NCBI GenBank assembly: GCA_012689325.1 | Contig: JAAYEA010000433.1 | Coordinates: 1-48,625, forward strand | Direction: 5' to 3' | DNA length: 48,625 bases | Origin: Chloroflexota bacterium | Lineage (GTDB): Bacteria > Chloroflexota > Anaerolineae > JAAYEA01 | Part shown: positions 16,042 through 24,506 of the stretch, piece after piece | Layout of the letters: every line of letters starts with the position of its first letter | Numbering within the stretch: the stretch's first letter is position 1 | Position numbers and translations under genes: made by a program | The notes under the pieces: generated by a model | What the model was told of the DNA's origin: nothing | What the model saw: the letters and a program-made list of their open reading frames with translations, nothing else | Database searches by the model: none

Positions 16042-17548
16042 CGCCAGCCTGCCGCGCCCGTCGGACGTCCCCAGCGAATTGCCACACCCCATAGATCACG
16101 ACAAAGAACTCCAGGCGCCCCAGGACCATCGCCACGATCTCGGTAATCCGAATCAGCGCTGGGGCAGTGGCGCTGGTGATCCCCACCGAAAGGCCGGCCG
16201 TGCCAATGGACGAGGCCATCTCGAAGAGGCTATCACGCATCGGATAGCCATAGGCCAGAAAGACGATCACCCCGGCCACGTAGACCAGCAGGTACAGGAG
16301 GAAGAACGAGCTCACGTTGATTAGCTCGTCTGAGGTCACCTTTTCCCACTGATCGCCGGTCCAGACCCTGTTCTCCACCAGCGCTCGGCGCGGCAGCATC
16401 CGGCGGCGCAGCTTCCACCGGATCGAGCTAAGCAGCAGGTAGACACGGTACAACTTGAGGCCGCCGGCCGTCGAGCCGGCGCCGCCTCCAATGAACATCA
16501 ACAGCGTCAGCACGAACACCGCCAGATCCGGCCAGCGCCCATAGCTCGTGCTGGAAAACCCGGTGGACGACAGCGCTGACATGGCCTCAAAGCCCGCGGT
16601 GCGCAAGCTCTTGAACGACCAGCCATACTCGGGCAGAGCCGCCAGGCTGAGGAATAGCGCCGGGATGGCCACCAGCAGCAGCCCTCCCGCCACCCTCCAC
16701 TCGCGGTTGCGCAGCCCGTCCCGCCAGTTCCCCCTCAACAACAGGAAGTGGGTCGTATAGTTCGTTGCCGCGAGGAACATCAGGAGAAATGCAATCAACT
16801 CGAGCACCCACGAGTCCCAGATCGCAAAGTTCTCCAGGTAGGTGCCGAATCCGCCGGTAGAGATGGTGGCCATGGCATGGTTGACGGCATCCAGGAAGCT
16901 CATCCCCCCCACCCAGTAAAGCGCCACCGAAGCTACGCCCATCCCCACGTAAATGGCGACGATCAGCTTGACCGTGTGGCGCACGTTGGGCAGCAAGAGG
17001 GAACTGCGCCCCTCGGCGAGGTACAGCGACTGAGCGCTCGTCCCGATGATAGCAATCAACGCGATCAACACCACGCCCAGCGCCCCAAGGAACTGGGTCA
17101 GCGAGCGCCACAGCAGAAACATGTCCGGTATGGCGCTCGGGTTCATCACGCTCAGGCCGGTCGTCGTCCAGCCGCTCACGGACTCGAAGAGGGCGTTCAG
17201 GGGGCCGAGTTGGCCGCCAATCCAGAAAGGCAGCGCGCCGAGGACAATGGCCACGCCCCAGACCACCACCACCAGGATCGCGCCATCCTGAACCGAAAGC
17301 GGATAGGGAGTCCCCCGAGGCCGCCAGCGCAAGTAGGGCCAGGCGCCCAGCGCGATGCCCAGCAGGGCTGGCGCCACAAAGGCGAGGACATCCTGCCACG
17401 GGTGCGGATGAAAGGGGAGCAGCAACAAGGGCAGCAGATGGAACGCGCCGATCAATAGGACGATGCCGCCGATGGCGCTCAGCAGCGTCTCGTATTTGCG
17501 GCGCATCGCGGCGCGTAACGGCGAGGGGGCGTCACGCATGCGAGCCAT
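16025..17548 (-). CDS. trkH: TrkH/KtrB-family potassium transporter, membrane subunit
   Basis: A 507-residue polytopic membrane protein forming the K+ pore. The four filter-type pore loops are visible in order: SVSGWTTTGLSV, MATISTGGFGTY, ALSSTGFSST and SSIGTAGLSVG, each with the conserved Gly. About ten hydrophobic helices surround them. It overlaps the end of the RCK gene upstream by 17 bases. ATG 17548 is chosen because TGAGGA lies just before it; ATG 17539 three codons later is nearly as good. It is the last gene of a three-gene potassium uptake operon; the RCK proteins gate it in response to nucleotides. Confidence 0.93.
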   Translation of the reverse strand: MARMRDAPSPLRAAMRRKYETLLSAIGGIVLLIGAFHLLPLLLLPFHPHPWQDVLAFVAPALLGIALGAWPYLRWRPRGTPYPLSVQDGAILVVVVWGVAIVLGALPFWIGGQLGPLNALFESVSGWTTTGLSVMNPSAIPDMFLLWRSLTQFLGALGVVLIALIAIIGTSAQSLYLAEGRSSLLLPNVRHTVKLIVAIYVGMGVASVALYWVGGMSFLDAVNHAMATISTGGFGTYLENFAIWDSWVLELIAFLLMFLAATNYTTHFLLLRGNWRDGLRNREWRVAGGLLLVAIPALFLSLAALPEYGWSFKSLRTAGFEAMSALSSTGFSSTSYGRWPDLAVFVLTLLMFIGGGAGSTAGGLKLYRVYLLLSSIRWKLRRRMLPRRALVENRVWTGDQWEKVTSDELINVSSFFLLYLLVYVAGVIVFLAYGYPMRDSLFEMASSIGTAGLSVGITSATAPALIRITEIVAMVLGRLEFFVVIYGVWQFAGDVRRARQAGEPAPS

Positions 17549-18272
17549 TGTCCTCAGGGCGTCTATCCGCAAAGGCGCGCCGCCCGCCGATCTCCAGGAT
17601 ACTGGCGTCCTCCAGGTCGCAGACGGCCTCCGCCGCCTGCATGAAGGCATCATAGCGGCAGACGATGATCACGCGATCATGCGAGTCCAGCACCGTGTCA
17701 CCGCGAGGGATGATCGGCTCATCACCACGGATGATCGCCGCCAGGATGCTTTGGGCTGGCAGGCGCAAATCTCGGACCATCTTGCCGACTGCCGGATCAT
17801 CCTGGTCCAGCGCCAACTCGAATACCTGCAGCTTGCCCTCCTCGATAGGGATCGCTTCGATCAGTTGCTGCGCCGCCACGCGGTGCTCAATGGCCGTGAT
17901 AATCAGCGAGGTCGGGCAAAAGACCGTGCCGATGCCCAGCCGCCTGAATATCGTCTCATTGCGCGGGTCACCGACCACGGCCAGGGTGCGGGGAATATGG
18001 AACCGCCGCGCCGCTTGCTGGCAAGAGATCAGGTTATTGGCGTCGTCCGGCGTCGCCGCGATGAACACGTCCGTGCCCAGCGCGCCAGCATCCTCGAGCA
18101 CATCGGGATGGGAGGCATTGCCCAGCACCACCACCGCTTGAGGAAGCTGTCGAGCCAACTCCTCGGCTTCGGGCCGCTCCCGCTCCAACACCGTGACCAG
18201 GTGGCCGGACTCGACCAGGGCCTTGGCGAGAAAGTATCCGAGCCGGCCGCCGCCCGAGATCATCACCCTCAT
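17532..18272 (-). CDS. trkA: TrkA-type RCK regulatory subunit (RCK_N + RCK_C)
   Basis: A 246-residue cytosolic regulator of the K+ channel. Residues 1-120 form an RCK_N (TrkA-N) Rossmann domain with GGGRLGYFLAKAL binding a nucleotide (NADH or ATP/ADP) and an acidic residue ending the second strand (TVLERE). Residues about 145-225 form an RCK_C domain (VRDLRLPAQSILAAI ... DRVIIVCR). The start ATG overlaps the preceding RCK gene stop by four bases (ATGA). With the shorter RCK protein it should form the heteromeric ring under TrkH. Confidence 0.92.
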   Translation of the reverse strand: MRVMISGGGRLGYFLAKALVESGHLVTVLERERPEAEELARQLPQAVVVLGNASHPDVLEDAGALGTDVFIAATPDDANNLISCQQAARRFHIPRTLAVVGDPRNETIFRRLGIGTVFCPTSLIITAIEHRVAAQQLIEAIPIEEGKLQVFELALDQDDPAVGKMVRDLRLPAQSILAAIIRGDEPIIPRGDTVLDSHDRVIIVCRYDAFMQAAEAVCDLEDASILEIGGRRAFADRRPEDNGSHA

Positions 18273-18700
18273 GAGCCACCCCTGCCCTTCCCAGGTTGCG
18301 CGCTTTCCGTGAGCATCTCGCGCAGCCTTAGCGCCCCCATGATGGTTGGACAGATGGTCTTGATCTCTAGCTCTCGGTAGCTCTCCTCGCGGTTGGGGTC
18401 TTCCACCCTGGCCAGGACCACGGGCACGCCATAGATCTCGCGCGCGATCTGCGCCACCATCAGGTTGACGTTGTCGCGCTTGGTAGTGGCAACCAGCGCC
18501 GTCGCGGCATCGATGCCAGCTCTCTCCAGGACATCCACCTCGGTGACATCACCGATCACCTTGATGCCGCTGAACGAAGAGGATAGCTGGGAGAAAGCCT
18601 CCTCCTGCCAATCCACGACCACGACCTCCCACCCTTCGGTCGACAACAGGTTGGCGAGGTACGCACCCAAGTTGCCGCATCCCACGATCAGTACGGACAT
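18269..18700 (-). CDS. Single-domain RCK (TrkA-N) protein
   Basis: A 143-residue RCK_N domain without RCK_C: VGCGNLGAYLANLL nucleotide loop, VVVDWQEEAF with the ribose-binding Asp, and ATKRDNVNLMVAQIA helix. It ends soon after the domain. It is first in the K+ operon, behind a good promoter (18751-18779), and overlaps the two-domain RCK gene by four bases. The arrangement distributes across two genes what E. coli TrkA holds as tandem RCK units in one protein. Confidence 0.9.
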   Translation of the reverse strand: MSVLIVGCGNLGAYLANLLSTEGWEVVVVDWQEEAFSQLSSSFSGIKVIGDVTEVDVLERAGIDAATALVATTKRDNVNLMVAQIAREIYGVPVVLARVEDPNREESYRELEIKTICPTIMGALRLREMLTESAQPGKGRGGS

Positions 18701-18750
18701 TCGACCCCTTCCGGCCCGCGCCCCATGGCCGTCACCAGTGCTCTCGGCCC

Positions 18751-18779
18751 ATTATACGCCCAAGGGACGTCGCAAGCAA
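18751..18779 (-). promoter_or_regulatory. Promoter of the potassium-uptake operon
   Basis: Minus strand TTGCTT (18774-18779), 17 bases, consensus TATAAT (18751-18756). About 45 bases of leader before the ATG at 18700, which is preceded by AAGGGG. Confidence 0.75.
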
Positions 18780-18786
18780 TTCGCAT

Positions 18787-18814
18787 TTGCCAGAATCGGC
18801 GAACTGGCTAGAGT
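18787..18814 (+). promoter_or_regulatory. Putative promoter of the VOC/sulfatase genes
   Basis: TTGCCA (18787-18792), 16 bases, TAGAGT (18809-18814), divergent from the potassium promoter. The short repeat CTGGC/GCCAG flanks the -10 box. Weaker match than its neighbour. Confidence 0.4.
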
Positions 18815-18854
18815 CTCGCCAGCAAGCACCATCTTGTTCAGGGAGACGAACACC

Positions 18855-19310
18855 ATGCCAATCGGAAAGCTCAGCAGCCAGGCGATCACCCAGGTGGGTC
18901 TGGTGGTCCGGGACATCGACACGACTTCCAGGGCTTTCGCCGACTTGTTCGGCGTCGAGGTTCCCGCCTGGCACATGACCGACACGGCGGACACCGCTCA
19001 CACGCGCTACCGCGGGCAGCCCACCGAGGCCCGCGCCAAGCTGGCCTTCTTCCGGCTGCCAGGCGTCACCATCGAGCTCATCGAGCCAGTGGGCGGCCCC
19101 AGCACCTGGCAAGAGTTCCTGGAGACCAGGGGAGAGGGCGTGCACCACATCGCCTTTCAGGTGCCGGATATGCCCGCCGAGGTGGCCATGCTGGAGGCCA
19201 AGGGGCTTCCGGCCGTGCAATCGGGCGACTATACCGGCGGCTGCTATACCTACATCGACGGCGAAGCCAAGCTGGGCGTCATCCTGGAGTTGCTTGCTCG
19301 CACCGGCTAG
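18855..19310 (+). CDS. VOC-superfamily protein (methylmalonyl-CoA epimerase/glyoxalase-like)
   Basis: A 151-residue vicinal-oxygen-chelate domain protein. Two beta-alpha-beta-beta-beta modules are visible: TQVGLVVRDIDTTSRAFADLFG and GVHHIAFQVPDMPAEVAMLEAKG. Metal ligands expected at Q/H near residue 12, H in VHHIAF and E in GVILELL; the first is Gln rather than the usual His. The closest pattern is methylmalonyl-CoA epimerase, but no methylmalonyl-CoA genes are near, and location before an ARSK-like sulfatase hints at a sugar or small-molecule epimerase or lyase. The frame is open far upstream, but ATG 18855 matches the domain start and has GGGAGA before it. Confidence 0.8.
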   Translation: MPIGKLSSQAITQVGLVVRDIDTTSRAFADLFGVEVPAWHMTDTADTAHTRYRGQPTEARAKLAFFRLPGVTIELIEPVGGPSTWQEFLETRGEGVHHIAFQVPDMPAEVAMLEAKGLPAVQSGDYTGGCYTYIDGEAKLGVILELLARTG

Positions 19311-19351
19311 GGCCGCCCGTCAGGGCAACACTATATACAAGGAGTTGACCG

Positions 19352-20818
19352 ATGTCTCGACCGAATATCGTCTGGGTACACACGGATAGCCACGATGGGC
19401 GCGTCATGGGCTGCATGGGCCATCCCGCCATGAGCCGCGCCACGCCCAACATCGACGCGCTGGCCTCGCGCGGCGCCATGTTCCGCCGCTTTTACTCGAA
19501 CAACCCAATCTGCCTCCCCTCGCGCGCGAGCATGATCACCAGCACGTACACGTACCAAAACGAGGCCTGGAACAACTATCGCGGCATCCCCGATGACCGC
19601 CCCAACCTCTACACCTACTTTGACCAGCAGGGCTACGACACCGCCATCATCGGCAAGACGGATTACCTCTCGGGCAACCACACCATCCGGGCGCGGGTAT
19701 CAGCCTGGACCCGCAGCGCCGGGATCAATCGGCCAGCCTACAACGAGGGCGGCCCCGAGGTGCTGGAGGGCGATGTGGAGCGTGTCCACGAGCGGGACTG
19801 GGCGATCTTTGACCGTGGCATCGCCTACCTGCGCAAGCAGTCCGCCCGCCCCGAGCGGCCCTTTATGCTCTACCTCGGCCCTGGCATCCCTCACCCCAAG
19901 TTCGTCACTTCCGAGCGCTACCTCAAGCTCATCGACGAGGCCGGCGTCGATATCCCGAAGCAGGATGACCACCAGAATCATCCCGTGATGGCCTATAACC
20001 GCATGAGCAAGAACTGGACCCACGGCTTTGACCCCGAGATGGTCAAGTTGACCCGCCGCGTCTACTTTGCCATGGTGGCCGAGCTGGATGCCATGATGGG
20101 GATGCTCATGCGCGCCATGGACGAACTGGGGCTCTGGGAGAACACCTACCTGGTCTTTTCCAGCGACCACGGCGAGATGGCCCTGGAACACAACAACTGG
20201 TACAAGATGGCCATGTTCGAGGGCGCCGAGCGCGTCCCCTTCATCGCTGCCGGGCCGGGGATTGTTCCTGGCGCCGCCACCGACAACTTGGCCTCCCTGA
20301 TCGACGTCTATCCGACGCTGCTGGACATGGCCGGCCTGCCCGAGCCGGAGGGCTTTATGGGCCAGTCGCTGCTGCCCGAGCTACGCGGCCAGCCCAGCTC
20401 CCGCCAGGATTGGGTCCTCTCCGAATACCACGACACCACCGCCATGACGGGCATGATCATGCTCTGCCAGGGCCACTGGAAGTACATCGCCTATCCCGGC
20501 TATCGCCCTCAGCTCTTCGACCTGGCCGCCGACCCCGACGAGCTCCACGACCTGGCCGCCAAGCGCCCTGAGGTGGTTGCGCGGATGGATGCCAAGCTGC
20601 GCGAGATCGTGGATTATGAGGCAGTGGACGCCAAGGTCAAGGCGTACGACAAGCGCGCTTTCCGCCGCTGGCGACAAGAGCAGAAGGGGCTCGGCACGTA
20701 CGAAAAGAACATGGCCCTCGTCTATAGCGGCTGGGACGAGATCACGCCCGAGATGGCTCAGCCGTGGACCGAGGAGGATGAGCGGCGCGTCGTGGCCTGG
20801 ATGAACGACCAGGACTGA
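19352..20818 (+). CDS. Arylsulfatase K-like sulfatase, cytoplasmic
   Basis: A 488-residue type I sulfatase with the formylglycine cysteine C54 in PICLPSRASM and second metal site FSSDHGEMALEHN. Several stretches recall animal arylsulfatase K (glucuronate-2-sulfatase): TDSHDGRVMG near residue 11, NEAWNNYRGIPDD near 70, and GKTDYLSGNHTIRARVSAWT near 101. That similarity suggests a 2-sulfated uronate substrate, recalled from family knowledge rather than tested. No signal peptide, so cytoplasmic. ATG 19352 follows AAGGAG. It is 41 bases after the VOC gene and is followed by an inverted repeat and an MFS transporter that may import its substrate. Confidence 0.9.
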   Translation: MSRPNIVWVHTDSHDGRVMGCMGHPAMSRATPNIDALASRGAMFRRFYSNNPICLPSRASMITSTYTYQNEAWNNYRGIPDDRPNLYTYFDQQGYDTAIIGKTDYLSGNHTIRARVSAWTRSAGINRPAYNEGGPEVLEGDVERVHERDWAIFDRGIAYLRKQSARPERPFMLYLGPGIPHPKFVTSERYLKLIDEAGVDIPKQDDHQNHPVMAYNRMSKNWTHGFDPEMVKLTRRVYFAMVAELDAMMGMLMRAMDELGLWENTYLVFSSDHGEMALEHNNWYKMAMFEGAERVPFIAAGPGIVPGAATDNLASLIDVYPTLLDMAGLPEPEGFMGQSLLPELRGQPSSRQDWVLSEYHDTTAMTGMIMLCQGHWKYIAYPGYRPQLFDLAADPDELHDLAAKRPEVVARMDAKLREIVDYEAVDAKVKAYDKRAFRRWRQEQKGLGTYEKNMALVYSGWDEITPEMAQPWTEEDERRVVAWMNDQD

Positions 20819-20849
20819 CCGCCCGCGCCCGAGTGCCAATAGCCGGACC

Positions 20850-20888
20850 AAGGCTGCAGCCGCCAACCAATGGAACGGCTGCAGCCTT
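20850..20888. terminator. Perfect 12-bp inverted repeat between sulfatase and MFS genes
   Basis: AAGGCTGCAGCC (20850-20861) and GGCTGCAGCCTT (20877-20888) are perfect reverse complements across 15 bases. There is no clear T run, so it may be a weak terminator, an mRNA-stabilising hairpin, or an operator for the MFS gene 50 bases downstream. Confidence 0.5.
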
Positions 20889-20938
20889 GATGCGTGCCTA
20901 CCAGGACCCGCGCCACGCCGAGCGCGTTGGAGATTGCC

Positions 20939-22180
20939 ATGCTCAAGACCTACATTGCCAAGATGCGCCTCTTTAGCCGAAACCTCTGGCTCGTGCTGAT
21001 CGCCATGGCCATGATCAGCTTTAGCTACATGGGCATCTTTGGCGCCATCTTTAACCTCTACCTGCTGCGCCTGGGCTACGGCCCCGAGTTCGTGGGGCAG
21101 GTCAACGGCTCCGGCTGGCTCATCTATGCCCTGGCCTGCCTTCCCGCAGGGCTCCTGTCGCGGCGCTTTGGCGTCCGGCGCATGATGATCCTGGGCGAGG
21201 TGCTGACGGTGGTCGGCATGGTGGCGGTGGCCCTTTCCGAGCTGATCCCGGGCGCCTGGCAGCGCGAATGGATTCTCGGCTCCAACCTGCTGGCCTACGT
21301 CGGCGGGCCGTTGATCTGGGTGAACGCCGCCCCGGTGCTGATGGCCTCCACCGGGCCCGGCGAGCAGGAACACGCCTTCTCCGTCCAGTTCGCACTGAAC
21401 CCCCTGGCCGCCTTCATTGGGAACGTGGCTGGCGGCCTTTTGCCGGGGGTATTCGGGGCGATGCTTGGGCTCTCCCTTCACGAAGCCGCCCCGTACCGGT
21501 ACGCCCTCCTGGTTGGTGCGCTGTCGCTGGTGATCGGCGTATGGGCGTTGCTGGCCATGGCCGAGGTCTCCATGGAACAGCCGAAGCAGGGCCCAACGCG
21601 CGGCGTCGCCCCGTACGCGATCATCATCGCCATCGCAGCCTTTTATCTCGTGCGCGCCGTGGGCGAGTTCATGGTCCGCACCTTTTACAACGTGTACATG
21701 GATGCCGAGTTGGGGGTGCCAACGGCGCAGATCGGGGCCATCCTGGGGGTGGTACAGCTCGCCTCGGCCGTCGCGGCGCTCGTCACGCCCACGCTGACGG
21801 CGCGCTGGGGCGATGTGAGAACGGTCATCACGTCCGTCGTTGCCTCCGGACTCTTTGTTCTACCGCTAGCTCTGGTTCCGCACTGGGGCGCTGCGGCAGG
21901 CAGCTACCTGCTCATGTTCGCCGCGCTGGCGATCCTGCGCCCCTCGGCCATGCTCTACTCGCAGCGGCGCGTCAGGCCGGAATGGCGTTCCCTGATGTCC
22001 GGCGCCGTCGAGCTCGTTTGGGGCACCGGCGGCGCGTCCGCCTCCTGGCTGGGCGGCCACCTGGCCGCCACCATGGGCTACGCCCCCATGTTCGGCATCG
22101 CGGCGGGCATCTTGGTGATGGCGGGGCTCTTTTTCTGGGCCTGCTTCGGGGCCAAGCGGACGGGGATCGCCATCGGGTAA
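20939..22180 (+). CDS. Major facilitator superfamily transporter
   Basis: A 413-residue integral membrane protein with about 12 hydrophobic helices in two halves. The signature loop between helices 2 and 3 is GLLSRRFGVRRMMILGE, close to the MFS G-x-x-x-D/R-R-x-G-R-R pattern. The equivalent loop in the second half is TLTARWGDVRT. ATG 20939 has TTGGAG seven bases upstream; longer in-frame starts lack a ribosome site. Location directly after the ARSK-like sulfatase suggests uptake of a sulfated or desulfated sugar. Specificity cannot be read. Confidence 0.88.
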   Translation: MLKTYIAKMRLFSRNLWLVLIAMAMISFSYMGIFGAIFNLYLLRLGYGPEFVGQVNGSGWLIYALACLPAGLLSRRFGVRRMMILGEVLTVVGMVAVALSELIPGAWQREWILGSNLLAYVGGPLIWVNAAPVLMASTGPGEQEHAFSVQFALNPLAAFIGNVAGGLLPGVFGAMLGLSLHEAAPYRYALLVGALSLVIGVWALLAMAEVSMEQPKQGPTRGVAPYAIIIAIAAFYLVRAVGEFMVRTFYNVYMDAELGVPTAQIGAILGVVQLASAVAALVTPTLTARWGDVRTVITSVVASGLFVLPLALVPHWGAAAGSYLLMFAALAILRPSAMLYSQRRVRPEWRSLMSGAVELVWGTGGASASWLGGHLAATMGYAPMFGIAAGILVMAGLFFWACFGAKRTGIAIG

Positions 22181-22195
22181 GGCGAAGAGCCCTCC

Positions 22196-23017
22196 CTATG
22201 GGACCCTGGTATCCGCCAGGAACGTGTTGGGCCTTTTGGGCTCCCGCAGGCGCGTCACAGCCGCTTCGCGCCACGCTGTGATGCGGGGGTGTTCCAGTAC
22301 CCGCGCTCCCGTGGGGCAGGCTCGGGTGCAGGCACAGCAGAGGATGCAAGCGCGCCCATCGGTGGTCACCGTCTCGCCCACAGCCACTGCCCCCACCGGG
22401 CAGACCTCGGCGCACTTGCCGCACTTGATGCACAGATCCTCCCGCGTCTCTGGCGCCGCCTCGTCCGCCTTGGGGTTGCGCGGCTTGTAGGGGCGGTTAC
22501 CGGGCACCTGCAGCGGCTGCAGATCGCTCAGGGTCTTGATCGCCGCCAGCCTGGCCTGCACCGCCGCGCCGAACGCCTCCGCCTCGCCCAGGTCTCGCCT
22601 GTCAGGTCGTCCGGCGGCGATCGGCGTCCCCGGCGTCGAGTACGAATGCTCCCCGACAAACGCCGCCCCAGCCACCGGCACAAAGCCAAGCTCGATCGCC
22701 AGATCGCGCAGTTCCAGCAGGGCGTCATCGTATTCGCGATTCCCGTACACGGCCACCACCGCCGCCGGGGCTCCGCTGCCCTGCAACCTGCGCAGCCGCC
22801 GCTCGGCCACCGCCGGGACGCGTCCGGCATAGACCGGCGCGCCGATCAGCACAAGCGCGCCGCCCACCTCGGGGAGCGGGCGCGTCTCCTGCTCTGGCAG
22901 CGTCAGGTCGAGCACGAACACCTCGCTCGCCCCGACCCCACGCGCCACGGCCTGCAAGATGCGAAGGGTCGTCTGTGTAGGCGAAAAGCAGGCGATGATA
23001 GCCTTTGTTATGTTCAC
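22196..23017 (-). CDS. EFR1-type protein: flavodoxin-like domain plus two 4Fe-4S clusters
   Basis: A 273-residue electron carrier. Residues 1-170 form a flavodoxin-like domain; the phosphate loop reads FSPTQTTLRI instead of the classic S-x-T-G-N-T. Near residue 197 is CIKCGKCAEVCPVGAV and near 226 CILCCACTRACPTGA, two [4Fe-4S] motifs. Start GTG 23017 with GGGAG six bases upstream. It is last in the leftward group that begins at 27052 and converges on the MFS gene with only 15 bases between. Partner enzymes are unknown. Confidence 0.9.
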   Translation of the reverse strand: MNITKAIIACFSPTQTTLRILQAVARGVGASEVFVLDLTLPEQETRPLPEVGGALVLIGAPVYAGRVPAVAERRLRRLQGSGAPAAVVAVYGNREYDDALLELRDLAIELGFVPVAGAAFVGEHSYSTPGTPIAAGRPDRRDLGEAEAFGAAVQARLAAIKTLSDLQPLQVPGNRPYKPRNPKADEAAPETREDLCIKCGKCAEVCPVGAVAVGETVTTDGRACILCCACTRACPTGARVLEHPRITAWREAAVTRLREPKRPNTFLADTRVP

Positions 23018-23121
23018 TGTCTACTCCCATCTTCTCGATTATGTCAATTTGGTCAGGTGCGCTGGACCGCTCGGCTGGGCGCGAACGCTGACCCGTCCGC
23101 GCCGTCGCCGGCGCAACATCG

Positions 23122-23835
23122 TCACGCGCCCTCGTACTTGACCACCTGCGCCAGCTTGCGCGCCGCCTCCACGGTGCTCCGCACCTCCTTCGGCAGCGGC
23201 GCGATCCCGTCAAAGCCGGTGCGCTCAACGAACTCGCTCAGCGCCAGAAGCAGAGCCTCCGGTTCCCAGGCGGCAATCGCCGCCGGAGTCTCTGCGCCCG
23301 CGTCGTAGTACAACCGGGCGCGCACCGCCTTCAGGCCCGGCAGCCGCGCCAGGTCGGACGGCTTGACCAGTTCGAGGATAGCCGCCGTCGCCACTTCGGC
23401 CTGTCCAGCCAGGCGCTCCCGATCCGCAGGCGTGCGCCCCGCCGCCAGCATCTGCGCGGCATTGTCGATGCCCAGGTCGTGCAGCCGGGCGATCAAGCTT
23501 GCGTCCACGCCACGAAGAGCGGCCAGAGGAAACGCCCGGCGCGTCGCCGCGACGGACGCCCCCCTCACCGAGCTCGCCTGCTGCGCCAGGTCCTGCCTTC
23601 CCAGATACCCGTAATACAGGGCCACCGCCCGCAGCTCGTTCTTCGCCCCGCCTTTGTCCAGCGGGCCAAGGGCGGCGATGTACTCGGCCAAGTCCGTGTC
23701 CGCTGCGTCGCCGAGCGTGACTCCCCGGTTCGCCAACTGCGCGGCGTACCGCCGGACTCCGCCGAGCAACTCGTCGATGACATGCTCCTTTTTGCCCTTG
23801 CGTCTCAGGTAGCGGCGGTACCCCTCCTCGTCCAC
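23122..23835 (-). CDS. DUF4332-like helix-hairpin-helix protein with recombinase-type N-terminal domain
   Basis: A 237-residue, helix-rich, basic-and-acidic protein. The first ~90 residues resemble the SAM-like core-binding domain of tyrosine recombinases (YRRYLRRKGKKEHVIDELL ... ALYYGYLG), but no recombinase catalytic domain follows. Residues ~110-190 contain paired helix-hairpin-helix-like segments (LIARLHDLGIDNAAQMLAAG, LARLPGLKAVRARLYYDAG) of the DUF4332 kind, generally associated with nucleic acid binding. GTG 23835 is favoured, preceded by GGAGGT; TTG 23856, overlapping the methyltransferase stop, is the alternative. Function unknown. Confidence 0.65.
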   Translation of the reverse strand: MDEEGYRRYLRRKGKKEHVIDELLGGVRRYAAQLANRGVTLGDAADTDLAEYIAALGPLDKGGAKNELRAVALYYGYLGRQDLAQQASSVRGASVAATRRAFPLAALRGVDASLIARLHDLGIDNAAQMLAAGRTPADRERLAGQAEVATAAILELVKPSDLARLPGLKAVRARLYYDAGAETPAAIAAWEPEALLLALSEFVERTGFDGIAPLPKEVRSTVEAARKLAQVVKYEGA

Positions 23836-23852
23836 GCTCCACCTCCGTCCGT

Positions 23853-24503
23853 TCAAGGGATGCTCGTCGCGTCGAGGATCGCGACGCGCACGTGCCTATC
23901 CTTGATGGGATCGTATCCGTCGCGGTAGCCCACCGGACATAGGCCCAACTGCAGCAATCTGTCCAGGATGTACCGCGTCGGATGGTTTTCGGGCAGCACC
24001 CCTCGTTCCGGTCGCGGGTCGCCCTCCATATAGTTGGCCACCAGCAGGCGACCTCCCGGCAACAGGAATTCGCGCAGCAGCCGCTCCACAAAGGCTCGCT
24101 CATGTTCGCCGGGCACATAGCAGAGCTCGGTTCGCACATAGTCAAAGCGCCGCGGCGGCATCCAGTCGTACGCGTTCCCGACATAGAGGTGCTCGGCATA
24201 GGCCGGCAGCCGCATCCGAGCCAGCGCCACCAGCTTGTCCGAGATGTCCAGCCCATAGGGCTCGATCCGCACGCCTCGCTCCGCCGTCCAGCGCAGGCAG
24301 CATTCTAGGAGATAGCCGTTGGCGCAGCCGATATCCAGCAAGGCCCCCGACCGGTCCATGCAATCCGCCACGGGCCTGCGCAGGCTCACCCACCGTTCCT
24401 CCGGCCCGGACATCCCCGATTGCCGCCACGGCTCCTCATGCGCGAGGTAGGCCGTCTCCAGGACCGAATGCACCTTGTCGAAGAACCGGTCGAGGTCGCT
24501 CAT
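23853..24503 (-). CDS. Class I SAM-dependent methyltransferase
   Basis: A 216-residue methyltransferase. Motif I is ALLDIGCANGYLLE near residue 54, motif II carries YGLDISDKL, and motif IV is RFDYVRTELCYV. No target-recognition domain, so probably a small-molecule substrate. Starts at ATG 24503, three bases after the amidohydrolase stop. Confidence 0.85.
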   Translation of the reverse strand: MSDLDRFFDKVHSVLETAYLAHEEPWRQSGMSGPEERWVSLRRPVADCMDRSGALLDIGCANGYLLECCLRWTAERGVRIEPYGLDISDKLVALARMRLPAYAEHLYVGNAYDWMPPRRFDYVRTELCYVPGEHERAFVERLLREFLLPGGRLLVANYMEGDPRPERGVLPENHPTRYILDRLLQLGLCPVGYRDGYDPIKDRHVRVAILDATSIP

Positions 24504-24506
24504 CGC

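Noticed and set aside
14492-16324. 610-codon plus-strand frame opposite GH130 and cupin genes
   Set aside because: Same composition artefact; the minus strand carries two recognisable genes with ribosome sites.
23038-23055. TTGACATAAT on the minus strand upstream of the EFR1 gene as a promoter
   Set aside because: The two boxes overlap and no second element lies at the proper distance, so it cannot be supported.
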